A program made the translations under genes and the position numbers. A stretch of 22,336 nucleotides of DNA from an uncultured Collinsella sp. (GTDB taxonomy: Bacteria > Actinomycetota > Coriobacteriia > Coriobacteriales > Coriobacteriaceae), in contig CABSNL010000032.1 in assembly GCA_902479095.1 (NCBI GenBank), positions 1-22,336 on the forward strand, written 5' to 3'. The notes under the pieces are model-generated. The model made no database searches and was not told the DNA's origin. It saw only the letters and a program-made list of their open reading frames with translations. Position 1 is the first letter of the stretch. Every line of letters begins with the position of its first letter. Shown here piece by piece: positions 15,258-21,993 of this stretch.

Positions 15258-15460
15258 TGGACAGTTAGTTCAGATACGTATAAATCCTAGAGCTGAATCA
15301 GGCACGAACACCCCTGTTTCAACTAATTTTGGCTCCTCGAGACCATGTAAACGTCCCGCTCTCCCTTCCAAACACCCATTCGAGCCCCATCCCAATCAAA
15401 AATTGCTCAAAACGCATCCCAAGCTGCCCCAGATTTATACGTATCTGAACTAACTGTCCA
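15258..15460. mobile_element. 203-bp MITE-like element with 29-bp perfect terminal inverted repeats
   Basis: Positions 15258-15286 are perfectly inverted at 15432-15460 (29 bp; begins TGGACAGTTAGTTCAG, ends GTATAAATC). The 145-bp interior has no convincing open frame and is rich in C and A. No target-site duplication is evident at the outer ends. Size, long inverted termini and lack of coding capacity fit a miniature inverted-repeat element moved by a transposase elsewhere. A structured RNA gene is an alternative. It lies in the gap between ligA and htrA. Confidence 0.6.
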
Positions 15461-15495
15461 GACCATTACGAACCAGGCCTCTTGTCAGCCCCAAG

Positions 15496-15526
15496 TGATC
15501 CGTTTTCCTCCGTCCCCAACGGATCA
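15496..15526. repeat. GATCCG hairpin repeat, intergenic copy
   Basis: TGATCCGTT (15496-15504) is perfectly inverted as AACGGATCA (15518-15526) around a 13-nt loop TTCCTCCGTCCCC. The sequence recurs on the minus strand at 8422-8451 with 27 of 30 matches, so this is a dispersed repeat. Confidence 0.75.
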
Positions 15527-15534
15527 ATAAGAAA

Positions 15535-15570
15535 AGAGGGGCTGTCCCGCGTTGGTGGGACAGCCCCTCT
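15535..15570 (-). terminator. Rho-independent terminator of htrA
   Basis: A perfect 14-bp stem, AGAGGGGCTGTCCC with its complement, and an 8-nt loop. On the minus strand it is followed by TTTTCTTATT. It begins 26 bp after the htrA stop codon. Confidence 0.9.
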
Positions 15571-15596
15571 GGCATCGGTATGAGCGAAACGGCTCG

Positions 15597-17057
15597 CTAG
15601 TAGCCCTGGCCGTAGCCCTGACCCTGGCCCCGCTGGCCTAACAGCTCCTCCAGGTACTGGCGCAGCTGCTCGTCGGTAATACCGCCGTTGCCGGTGTCGG
15701 TCGAACTGTCGTCCTGCTGCTGGTTCTGCAGCTCCTCGTCGGAGCCCAGCTCGACGGTGACCTTCTTCTCGTCCTTGCCGCGCATAAGCGTGATCTCGAC
15801 TTTCTCGCCCACCTCGTGGCTGCGCAGCGCAATGATCAGGCCATCGGCACTCGTAATCTCATCGTCACCCAGCTTGGTAATGACATCGCCCTCTTGGATG
15901 CCAGCCTTGGCAGCAGGGCCATCCTCAACGACGCTCGCCACATACGCGCCGCTATCGGTGCTCAGCTTGTTGGTGCGGGCGTTGAGCGCATTGACGCTCG
16001 AAAGCGTAGCGCCCATGTACGGATGCACCGGCGTCTTGCCGTCGATAATCTGGTCGGCAATGTTCTTGGCGTAGTTAACGGGAATAGCAAAGCCCACGCC
16101 CGAGCTGGAGCCCGAGTAGCTCTCGATGAGCGAGTTGATGCCCACGAGCTCGCCGTTGTCATTGACGAGCGCGCCGCCGGAGTTGCCCGGGTTGATGGCG
16201 GCATCGGTCTGAATCATGTTGGCATAGATGGTGTTACCGCTGGTAGAACTCATAGCCGTGGAGCGGTAGAGCGCCGAAACGATACCGGTGGAGACAGACT
16301 GCTCGTTGCCGAAGGGCGAGCCGATCGCCATGACCCACTCGCCCACGTTGAGCTTGGAGGAGTCACCAATCTCGATTGGCGTGAGCTTGGAGGCGTCGGC
16401 GTCCTTGAGCTTGATGACGGCCAGGTCGCTCGAGGCGTCGTTGCCCACGAACTCGGCCTCGTAGGTGGTGCCGTCGTCCATGGTGACCACGTACTGGTCG
16501 TAGCCGTCGACCACGTGGTTGTTGGTGAGGATGTGGCCCTCGGTATCGAGCACGACGCCCGAACCGACGCTGCCCGAGCCATCCGACTCGTCAGCAGACT
16601 GCGAAAGCGAGCCATTCTGGCTGCCGCTCGAAGTGGCAGTGATGGAAACGACGGAGGGCAGGGCCTTGGCAGAAACGGCCTCGGCCAGCGTGGTGTCCTC
16701 GGAATCAATCGTAATCTTTTGCGTCGATGAACCCGAAGCACCCGCCGTCACGGCATTCTTGCCGCCACCGATATTGAGCGTGCCGCTCATAATGAGCGCA
16801 ATGACCAGCAGGGCGCCGCAGGCACAGCCGGCGAGTGCCGTAATAAAGATCGGCAGCTTTTTGGTCTTGGTCTTGACCACTGTGTGCTTGTTTACAACCT
16901 GCTGGCTGCCCAGCGGCTTGCCGGTCTGCGTGTCGTAGGCCTGCACGTAGGGAATGTTGCCGTCGGCAGGCGTCGACTCAACCTGCACGCGCGGCTGCTG
17001 CTGAGTCTCGCCGGCGTGGTCCGCATCCTGGGGGCGCTGGGAATCGTTCTCGCTCAT
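15597..17057 (-). CDS. htrA: Membrane-anchored HtrA/DegP-like serine protease with PDZ domain
   Basis: A 486-residue S1C protease for quality control of exported proteins. A polar cytoplasmic N-terminus (1-67) is followed by one membrane anchor (about 68-91, LPIFITALAGCACGALLVIAL), a Ser-rich linker, the trypsin-like domain (about 125-340) and one PDZ domain (about 345-440). The catalytic triad is visible: H181 in TNNHVVD, D211 in SSDLAVIKL and S293 in GNSGGALV. A Gln-rich linker leads to a Gly-Gln-Tyr repeat tail at the extreme C-terminus (GQRGQGQGYGQGY), unusual for the family. The start at 17057 has AAAGGATC upstream; the longer frame has none. It is monocistronic, with a strong terminator behind and a hairpin in its leader. 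Confidence 0.94.
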   Translation of the reverse strand: MSENDSQRPQDADHAGETQQQPRVQVESTPADGNIPYVQAYDTQTGKPLGSQQVVNKHTVVKTKTKKLPIFITALAGCACGALLVIALIMSGTLNIGGGKNAVTAGASGSSTQKITIDSEDTTLAEAVSAKALPSVVSITATSSGSQNGSLSQSADESDGSGSVGSGVVLDTEGHILTNNHVVDGYDQYVVTMDDGTTYEAEFVGNDASSDLAVIKLKDADASKLTPIEIGDSSKLNVGEWVMAIGSPFGNEQSVSTGIVSALYRSTAMSSTSGNTIYANMIQTDAAINPGNSGGALVNDNGELVGINSLIESYSGSSSGVGFAIPVNYAKNIADQIIDGKTPVHPYMGATLSSVNALNARTNKLSTDSGAYVASVVEDGPAAKAGIQEGDVITKLGDDEITSADGLIIALRSHEVGEKVEITLMRGKDEKKVTVELGSDEELQNQQQDDSSTDTGNGGITDEQLRQYLEELLGQRGQGQGYGQGY

Positions 17058-17086
17058 AGCTGCGATCCTTTCGTCAAATAACCAAA

Positions 17087-17110
17087 GGCCCGCCAAACAT
17101 GTGGCGGGCC
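17087..17110 (-). promoter_or_regulatory. GC-rich hairpin in the htrA leader
   Basis: GGCCCGCC (17087-17094) and GGCGGGCC (17103-17110) form a perfect 8-bp stem with loop AAACATGT, 29 bp upstream of the htrA ATG. On the minus strand it is followed by TTTGGTTATTTG, a weak U-rich tract. It could be an attenuator in the htrA leader or an upstream terminator. Confidence 0.5.
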
Positions 17111-17226
17111 ATCATTGTTCACGTTGAGTTGTACCCCAATATGCGGGCGAACGTGTATGAGAACGCAATCTTTTAGGAAGGCTTAAGTTCTGCTGCAGAC
17201 CCAAAAGGACCCGGCCTACAGCAAAA

Positions 17227-17259
17227 CCACCACAAAGGTGCCTGTCCCCTTTGTGGTGG
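17227..17259 (-). terminator. CCACAAAGG hairpin repeat, complete copy, terminator of the regulator gene
   Basis: CCACCACAAAGG (17227-17238) is perfectly inverted at 17248-17259 around TGCCTGTCC. On the minus strand it follows the regulator stop codon by 4 bp and is itself followed by TTTTGC, as in a Rho-independent terminator. It is the best-preserved member of the family seen at 1-23, 950-979 and 2535-2569. Confidence 0.75.
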
Positions 17260-17263
17260 AAAT

Positions 17264-17926
17264 CTAGTCCTTAAACAGATAGCCCACGCCGCGGACGGTG
17301 GTGATGTGTGCCGCGATCTGCGGGCCCACCTTGGAGCGGATGCGTCGGATGTGCACGTCGACGGTGCGCGTGCCGCCGCAGTACTCAAAGCCCCACACGC
17401 GGTGTAGCAGCACCTCGCGGCTGTAGGCACGGTTGGGGTGCGTCGCCAAAAAGCTCAGCAGCGAGTACTCCATCAGCGTCAGGTCGATGGGCTCGTTATC
17501 GAGCGTTACCTGGTAGGTTGCCAGGTTAATCTCGAGGTTATCGATGTTGAGCACATCGTCGGCGGTGACGGTCTCCTCCTCGCCCATCAGGCGCTGCGCA
17601 CGAGCCTTAAGCTCGTTGGGCGTCGCCGTGGGGCATACAAAGTCGGCATGCGCGTGATTCGGAAGGCGCAGGGTACCGAGCGCCTCGTCGTCAACGATCA
17701 CCAGCATGGGGACACCGCCGCGATCGTCAAGCCACTTGGCAATCTGATCGATGCGGTCGCTGCGGATGCCGTCGGAATCGAGGATCAGCAGGTCAAAATC
17801 GTGCGCCGCAGTCGGCGAATCGGGCGTAGCCAGGCTCACCTCGACACCCAGGGTGGTCGTCAAACTGCGGGCAAACTCGTGGAAGCGCGTCGTGCGCGCC
17901 ATGAACAGGGCACTCTTTTCGGACAT
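17264..17926 (-). CDS. OmpR-family winged-helix regulator, GlnR-like
   Basis: A 220-residue transcription factor. The C-terminal domain (about 128-218) is a clear OmpR/PhoB winged helix: LTLMEYSLLSFLATHPNRAYSR, VWGFEYCGGTRTVDVHIRRI and TTVRGVGY. The GGTRTVDVH-type recognition helix resembles actinobacterial GlnR. The N-terminal domain (about 5-115) looks like a degenerate receiver: an Asp sits at the expected phosphorylation strand (LLILDSDG, D50), but the acidic pair expected after the first strand is missing (LFMARTTRF). No histidine kinase lies nearby. Orphan status, atypical receiver and position next to a glutamine-synthetase-family gene suggest a nitrogen regulator; this is inference. 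Start at 17926 has TTGGAGG spaced 5 nt. It follows the glnA-like gene by 50 bp on the same strand and may be co-transcribed. Confidence 0.82.
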   Translation of the reverse strand: MSEKSALFMARTTRFHEFARSLTTTLGVEVSLATPDSPTAAHDFDLLILDSDGIRSDRIDQIAKWLDDRGGVPMLVIVDDEALGTLRLPNHAHADFVCPTATPNELKARAQRLMGEEETVTADDVLNIDNLEINLATYQVTLDNEPIDLTLMEYSLLSFLATHPNRAYSREVLLHRVWGFEYCGGTRTVDVHIRRIRSKVGPQIAAHITTVRGVGYLFKD

Positions 17927-17976
17927 ATCGGCCTCCAAAGAAATGAGCTCAATCGTACTGGAACAAGCCAGCGCGA

Positions 17977-19314
17977 TTAGGAGTTCGCCAGGTAGTGCTT
18001 GATCTCCCACTCGGTGATCGTGGACTCAAACTTATGCCACTCGTCGCGCTTCTTTTTGAGGAAGAAGCTATGGATATGCTCGCCGAGGGCATCCTTCATA
18101 AACTGCGAGTCCTCAAACACGTCGAGCGCCTCTTTGAGCGAACGCGGCAGCGGCGTGTAGCCGGCCTCGACCATCTGGCGGTCGGTGAGCTTGAGCGTCT
18201 CGGCCGTTGCCTCGGGCGGGAGCTCCAGCTTGCGCTCGATGCCGTCCAGACCAGCCGCCAGCGTGACGGCGTTGACCAGGTACGGGTTGGCCATGGGGTC
18301 GGGGCTGCGAAGCTCGATGCGCGTGGACAGCTGCTTGCCGGGCTTGTAGACCGGGATGCGGACCATACTCGCGCGGTTGCGCAGGCCCCACGTGGCGTAC
18401 TGCGGCACGGAGTCGCCGCCCGTGGTGATGCGCTTGTACGAGTTGACCGTGGGGTTGGTGATGGCGCTAATCTCGCGGGCATGCGCCAGGATGCCGGCCA
18501 TGTAGTGCTTGGCGACGTCGGAAAGATGGTACTTCTCGTCGTCCTCGCCCCAAAAGACGTTGTTGCCGTCGTGGTCGAATAGCGACTGGCACAGGAACAT
18601 AGCGCTGCCGTCCTCGCCCGCCAACGGCTTGGGCATAAAGGAGGCGTGGCAACCGCTCTCGTAGGCCTGCTGCTTAATGATGAGTTTGGCCGTGGTGATG
18701 GCGTCGGACATGCTCAGGGCCTCGGCGTGGCGCAGGCTCATGCCGTGCTGCGAGCGGCCGGCGGCGTGGAAGGTGTACTCCACGGGCACGGACATCTTCT
18801 CGAGCGTGAGGACCGTGTTGCGGCGCAGGTCGCGGGCGGCATCGCTCACCGAAAGATCGAAGTAGCCCACGTTGTCGAGCGGCTCGGGGGTGTGTTCGTC
18901 GGGGAAGTAGTAATACTCCAGCTCAGCGCCCACGTTGAGCAGATACCCAGCTTTCTCGGCCTTGCGGAACATGCGGCGCAGGGCATCGCGCGGGTCGCCG
19001 GCAAACGGCTTGCGATCGGGAGTGCACACGTCGCAGAACACGCGGGCGACGCCGTTGTGGCTCGGGCGCCACGGCAAAATCTGGAAGGTCGAAGCATCGG
19101 GAAACGCCAGCATGTCAGCTTCCTCGGGCGTGGCAAAGCCCTCGATGGCGGAGCCGTCAAAGCCAATACCCTCCTCAAAAGCGACCTCGAGGTCCTCGGG
19201 GCTAATGGCAAAGTTCTTGAGGCGGCCGAGAATGTCGACAAACCACAGACGCACAAAGCGGATGTCACGCTGCTCTACGGAACGGAGTACGTAATCGATG
19301 TTCTGCTGGTTCAT
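17977..19314 (-). CDS. Glutamine synthetase family protein with altered active site
   Basis: A 445-residue protein aligning along its whole length with type I glutamine synthetase: LWFVDILGRLKNFAI, GIGFDGSAIEGF, GAELEYYYF (E131, E133), FMPKP, NSYKR, RNRASMVRIP, RIELRSPDPMANPYL and the C-terminal WEIKHYL. Several expected catalytic residues differ: the HHE motif reads FHA (A184), the Glu of the QxE motif is G191, NGSGMHxH reads DGSAMFLC (D235, A238, F240, C242), the flap PGYEAP reads TGGDSVP, and GSS reads GSA (A56). It lacks the tyrosine adenylylation segment of enteric enzymes. It may be a divergent enzyme, a ligase for another amine, or a regulatory homologue. No frameshift is present. Start has AAAGGGGAG spaced 5 nt. 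Confidence 0.85.
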   Translation of the reverse strand: MNQQNIDYVLRSVEQRDIRFVRLWFVDILGRLKNFAISPEDLEVAFEEGIGFDGSAIEGFATPEEADMLAFPDASTFQILPWRPSHNGVARVFCDVCTPDRKPFAGDPRDALRRMFRKAEKAGYLLNVGAELEYYYFPDEHTPEPLDNVGYFDLSVSDAARDLRRNTVLTLEKMSVPVEYTFHAAGRSQHGMSLRHAEALSMSDAITTAKLIIKQQAYESGCHASFMPKPLAGEDGSAMFLCQSLFDHDGNNVFWGEDDEKYHLSDVAKHYMAGILAHAREISAITNPTVNSYKRITTGGDSVPQYATWGLRNRASMVRIPVYKPGKQLSTRIELRSPDPMANPYLVNAVTLAAGLDGIERKLELPPEATAETLKLTDRQMVEAGYTPLPRSLKEALDVFEDSQFMKDALGEHIHSFFLKKKRDEWHKFESTITEWEIKHYLANS

Positions 19315-19353
19315 GTCGCTCCCCTTTCTTTCGGGCGGGTTTCGACTGGTCTA

Positions 19354-19373
19354 TATCGCAGATACTATCGCAG
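19354..19373. repeat. Direct repeat TATCGCAG in the glnA-like leader
   Basis: TATCGCAG occurs at 19354-19361 and 19366-19373, period 12 bp, about 40-60 bp upstream of the glnA-like start. The near one-turn spacing is suggestive of a paired binding site, but no regulator is assigned. Confidence 0.35.
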
Positions 19374-19448
19374 AAAAATGTTTCCGCAGGGTTAAAGCGT
19401 ATCAAGCGCTCAAAAAACGTGCGCGAACAGGCAGTCACGAACGAATGG

Positions 19449-20471
19449 TTAGCGCGAGGTCGATGCGCGGTATTCGATGTGGCCGGGGATCTCGATGCGC
19501 TTGGGGGCGAGCTTTGCGGCCTCGCCCACCGTGGTGGTAACGACGTCGATGCGCTCGGACAGGCGCTCGACTACGCGCTCGGCAATGGTGATGGTGTCTT
19601 GCGCTGCCGTGGTCACACCGCCAAAGAGCACATGGTTCCAGGGGTAGTCGTCAAACGTCGCGATCTTAAGCCCCGCCGGCAGCGAGGGACCAAGCTGCGC
19701 CAGTGCCTCGGTCAGACGCAGGAAGACCAGGCCGTTGACGGCAATGAGGCCGAGCTTTTTGCCTGCATAGCCGCGGATGGTCTCGTCCAAACGGCCAACG
19801 CCCGTGGCACCGCCATCGGCCAGGGTAACGACCTCGCCCGCAAGACCGCGGTGCGAAAGCTCGTCAGTAAAGGCCTTGGCGCGCTCGCGACGCACGGGGC
19901 TGTCGTCGCTTGCCTCGGTGAGCATGCACAGGCGCTCACAGCTCGCAGCGGCGAGCTCGTCTACCAAGCCAGCGACCAGCTCACGGTTGTTAGATGTCAC
20001 CAGATCGACACCGCCGTCGGCAACGTCGCGGTCGAGCAGCACAACGGGCAGGCGTCCCGCTGCCGCGGCGATCGCCTCGTCATTGCCGCCACAGGTGTTG
20101 ACGACCAGGCCGTCCACGCCGGCATCGATAAGCCTGGTGAGCGACTCTGCCTCCTTGGCGGGGTCGCTGCCGCTAATGGCCGTCATGAGCGAGCAGCCGC
20201 GCGCAGCGGCGCTAGCGGAAAGTCCTTCGAGCATGGCGCTCGAGAACGGGTTGGCGATGTCGGCCAGAATCACGCCGATAAGGTTCGTACGCGAGGAGCG
20301 CAGATTGCGCGCAGCGGCACGCGGGCGATAGCCGGTGCGCTCGATAACCGCCGCGATGCGAGCACGGGTTTCCTCGGTCATTTGCCCGGGGCGGTTGTTG
20401 AGATAACGCGAGACCGTGGCCGGGCTCACGCCCGCCTCGGCGGCAATGTCCTTGATTCTCATCTGCGCCAT
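19449..20471 (-). CDS. LacI family transcriptional repressor (KdgR-like)
   Basis: A 340-residue sugar-responsive repressor. The N-terminal helix-turn-helix reads IKDIAAEAGVSPATVSRYLNN, followed by the hinge helix region (RAAARNLRSSRTNLIGVILADIANPFSS) and a periplasmic-binding-protein-like effector domain (about 60-335). It ends with the C-terminal FDDYPWNHVLFGGVTTAAQD stretch typical of LacI proteins. Start at 20471 was chosen because GGGG lies upstream and it leaves the usual short N-terminus; a Met 16 codons earlier would add an atypical extension, and one 3 codons later is possible. It is divergent from a ketodeoxygluconate kinase gene, and LacI-type operators lie between them, so it probably represses that operon in response to a uronate-derived metabolite. 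Confidence 0.9.
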   Translation of the reverse strand: MAQMRIKDIAAEAGVSPATVSRYLNNRPGQMTEETRARIAAVIERTGYRPRAAARNLRSSRTNLIGVILADIANPFSSAMLEGLSASAAARGCSLMTAISGSDPAKEAESLTRLIDAGVDGLVVNTCGGNDEAIAAAAGRLPVVLLDRDVADGGVDLVTSNNRELVAGLVDELAAASCERLCMLTEASDDSPVRRERAKAFTDELSHRGLAGEVVTLADGGATGVGRLDETIRGYAGKKLGLIAVNGLVFLRLTEALAQLGPSLPAGLKIATFDDYPWNHVLFGGVTTAAQDTITIAERVVERLSERIDVVTTTVGEAAKLAPKRIEIPGHIEYRASTSR

Positions 20472-20536
20472 AGCGCACCCCGTTTCCCATTTGTCGGCGG
20501 TCTGAACCATTTTAGGCATTTTTTTAAAAATCTCGG

Positions 20537-20563
20537 TTGCAAAACGCTGTAGGTGAGTATACT
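20537..20563 (+). promoter_or_regulatory. Candidate kdgK promoter
   Basis: TTGCAA (20537-20542) and TATACT (20558-20563) are 15 bp apart, slightly short; TATACT matches 5 of 6 consensus bases. LacI-type operators begin 11 bp downstream of the -10, in the start-site region, as expected for repression by steric blocking. Confidence 0.55.
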
Positions 20564-20573
20564 ACAACTCGAA

Positions 20574-20602
20574 ACGAAACCGATTTCGTAAACCGATTTC
20601 GG
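20574..20602. promoter_or_regulatory. Tandem LacI-type operators
   Basis: ACGAAACCGATTTCGT (20574-20589) is palindromic about a central CG with one mismatched pair, the classic LacI-family operator form. AAACCGATTTCG is repeated directly at 20577-20588 and 20590-20601, period 13 bp. They sit between the LacI gene and the kinase gene. Confidence 0.75.
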
Positions 20603-20605
20603 CAA

Positions 20606-20663
20606 GCGTTGATACGCAGGTGCAAAGACGCACCCTACCGTCTTGGCACCTGCGTACCAACGC
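20606..20663 (+). promoter_or_regulatory. Long 5' leader hairpin of kdgK
   Basis: A 25-bp stem with two mismatches: arms 20606-20630 and 20639-20663, loop CACCCTAC. The perfect core is TACGCAGGTGC with GCACCTGCGTA. No U-run follows, so it is not a standard terminator. It lies downstream of the predicted promoter and ends 42 bp before the kinase ATG, hence in the mRNA leader. Confidence 0.65.
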
Positions 20664-20705
20664 CATATCAAAGGTGTACGCACGAGTAAAAGGAGCTGCG
20701 CGACC

Positions 20706-21740
20706 ATGGGTAAAACGGTTCTTACCTTCGGCGAGATCATGATGAGGCTCTCGCCCAAAGACCATCTGCGCATTGAGCAGGCAACCGAATTTGACGTCCG
20801 CTATGGCGGCGCCGAGGCCAACACCGCGCTTTCCCTGGCCTACCAGGGCGACAAGGCCGCTTACGTCTCCGTTGTCCCGGCCAATCGTCTGGGCGAGTGC
20901 GCCCTACGTTCGCTGAAGGTCTACGACGTCGACACCACGCGCGTCGTGCGTCAGGGCGACCGCCTTGGCTCCTATGTGTTTGAGGTCGGTGCCTCGCAGC
21001 GCGGTAACGGCTGCGTCTACGACCGTAAGTACTCTGCCATCAACATGGCCAAGCGCGATGTCTTTGACTGGGACGAGATCCTCAAGGGCATCGATGTCTT
21101 CTATTTCTCCGGCGTGACGCCCGCCGTCTCCGATGAGATGGCTGCCGCCTGCAAGGATGCCCTCACCGCCTGCCGCGCTAAGGGCATCACGACCGTGTGC
21201 GACGTGAACTATCGCGGCAAGATGTGGTCGCCCGAGAAGTCGCAGGCCACCATGAAGGAACTCCTGCCGCTCGTCGACATCTGCATCGCCAATGACGAGG
21301 ATGCGCCTGCCGGCCTCGGTATGACCTGCGTCTCTGGTTCCCTTGCCCACGGCATCGAGGAACGTGACACCTATGTCGAGATGGCCCGTCAGATCTGCGC
21401 CGAGTACGGCTGCAAGAAGGTCGCCTCGGTCGTCCGCAACATCTCCTGCGTCGAGCGCTCCATCTGGATGGGCATGCTCTTTGACGCCGAGAGCGGCGAG
21501 CACTGGTTCTCCCCTGCTCACGACGTGCACGTGCTCGAGGGCGTTGCCGCCGGCGACGCTTTCAACGCCGGCCTCGTCCATGCCCTCATCAACGACTTTG
21601 ACCCGCAGGATGCCGTCAACTACGCGATTGCGGCCTCGATCCTCAAGCTCACCATCAAGGGCGATTCCAACTTGGTGACCGCAGACGAGATCGCAGCCGT
21701 GGCATCCGCCGCCGACGGTGGCACCCGCGTCGCGCGCTAA
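20706..21740 (+). CDS. kdgK: 2-keto-3-deoxygluconate kinase (PfkB family)
   Basis: A 344-residue PfkB/ribokinase-family sugar kinase, most like 2-dehydro-3-deoxygluconate kinase, which makes 2-keto-3-deoxy-6-phosphogluconate from KDG. N-terminal TFGEIMMRLSP and the substrate-lid stretch RYGGAEANTALSLA fit KdgK; DVNYRGKMWSPE is a KdgK-type block; the C-terminal catalytic motif is VAAGDAFNAGLVHAL, with Ala where GAGD is usual but the catalytic Asp kept. Start at 20706 has AAAGGAG upstream; a longer frame reads back through the leader hairpin side. The next gene encodes the aldolase that would cleave its product, and a divergent LacI regulator with operators lies upstream, supporting the assignment. 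Confidence 0.9.
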   Translation: MGKTVLTFGEIMMRLSPKDHLRIEQATEFDVRYGGAEANTALSLAYQGDKAAYVSVVPANRLGECALRSLKVYDVDTTRVVRQGDRLGSYVFEVGASQRGNGCVYDRKYSAINMAKRDVFDWDEILKGIDVFYFSGVTPAVSDEMAAACKDALTACRAKGITTVCDVNYRGKMWSPEKSQATMKELLPLVDICIANDEDAPAGLGMTCVSGSLAHGIEERDTYVEMARQICAEYGCKKVASVVRNISCVERSIWMGMLFDAESGEHWFSPAHDVHVLEGVAAGDAFNAGLVHALINDFDPQDAVNYAIAASILKLTIKGDSNLVTADEIAAVASAADGGTRVAR

Positions 21741-21754
21741 TCCGTCTCCATTCC

Positions 21755-21794
21755 GCGGGCCGCGGCTTTCCAATCCCATACCTCTGCGGCCCGC
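21755..21794 (+). promoter_or_regulatory. Intergenic hairpin 1 (kdgK-eda)
   Basis: GCGGGCCGC (21755-21763) and GCGGCCCGC (21786-21794) form a perfect 9-bp GC stem. The loop carries CCAATCCCATACC, nearly identical to the loop of hairpin 2. No U-run follows. It starts 14 bp after the kinase stop. Confidence 0.6.
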
Positions 21795-21810
21795 TCCCCG
21801 ATTCCTCCGG

Positions 21811-21848
21811 CCGGGCAAAACCACCAGTCCCATTCCGGTTTTGCCTGG
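21811..21848 (+). promoter_or_regulatory. Intergenic hairpin 2 (kdgK-eda)
   Basis: CCGGGCAAAACC (21811-21822) pairs with GGTTTTGCCTGG (21837-21848), one mismatch in 12. The loop carries CCAGTCCCATTCC, 11 of 13 identical with the hairpin 1 loop. Confidence 0.6.
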
Positions 21849-21862
21849 CATTCCCTACATGA

Positions 21863-21943
21863 CTGGTCGAGCAGCCGGTTTTGGAATTGCTTGAACCCCA
21901 AGCAGTGCCTCCGATAACCAATCCAAAATCGGCTCCTGACCAG
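21863..21943 (+). promoter_or_regulatory. Intergenic structured element 3, upstream of eda
   Basis: An 81-nt imperfect fold: CTGGTC (21863-21868) with GACCAG (21938-21943), then CCGGTTTTGGAATTG pairing with CAATCCAAAATCGG (one bulge, one G-T pair), enclosing a small hairpin TGCTTG-AACCC-CAAGCA. It ends 50 bp before the eda start. Confidence 0.5.
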
Positions 21944-21993
21944 CACATTTGGCAATCACGCGCCCATGCGCGCCACACATCGAAAGGAACATC

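Noticed and set aside
13725..15290. A 521-codon plus-strand open frame opposite ligA, and similar long frames at 3968-5230, 15816-16730 and 20904-21851
   Set aside because: All are mirror frames of well-supported genes, without plausible domains or ribosome sites.
15246..15475. Target-site duplication flanking the MITE-like element
   Set aside because: The bases outside the two 29-bp termini (CTGGGG on the left, GACCAT on the right) do not match as a duplication.
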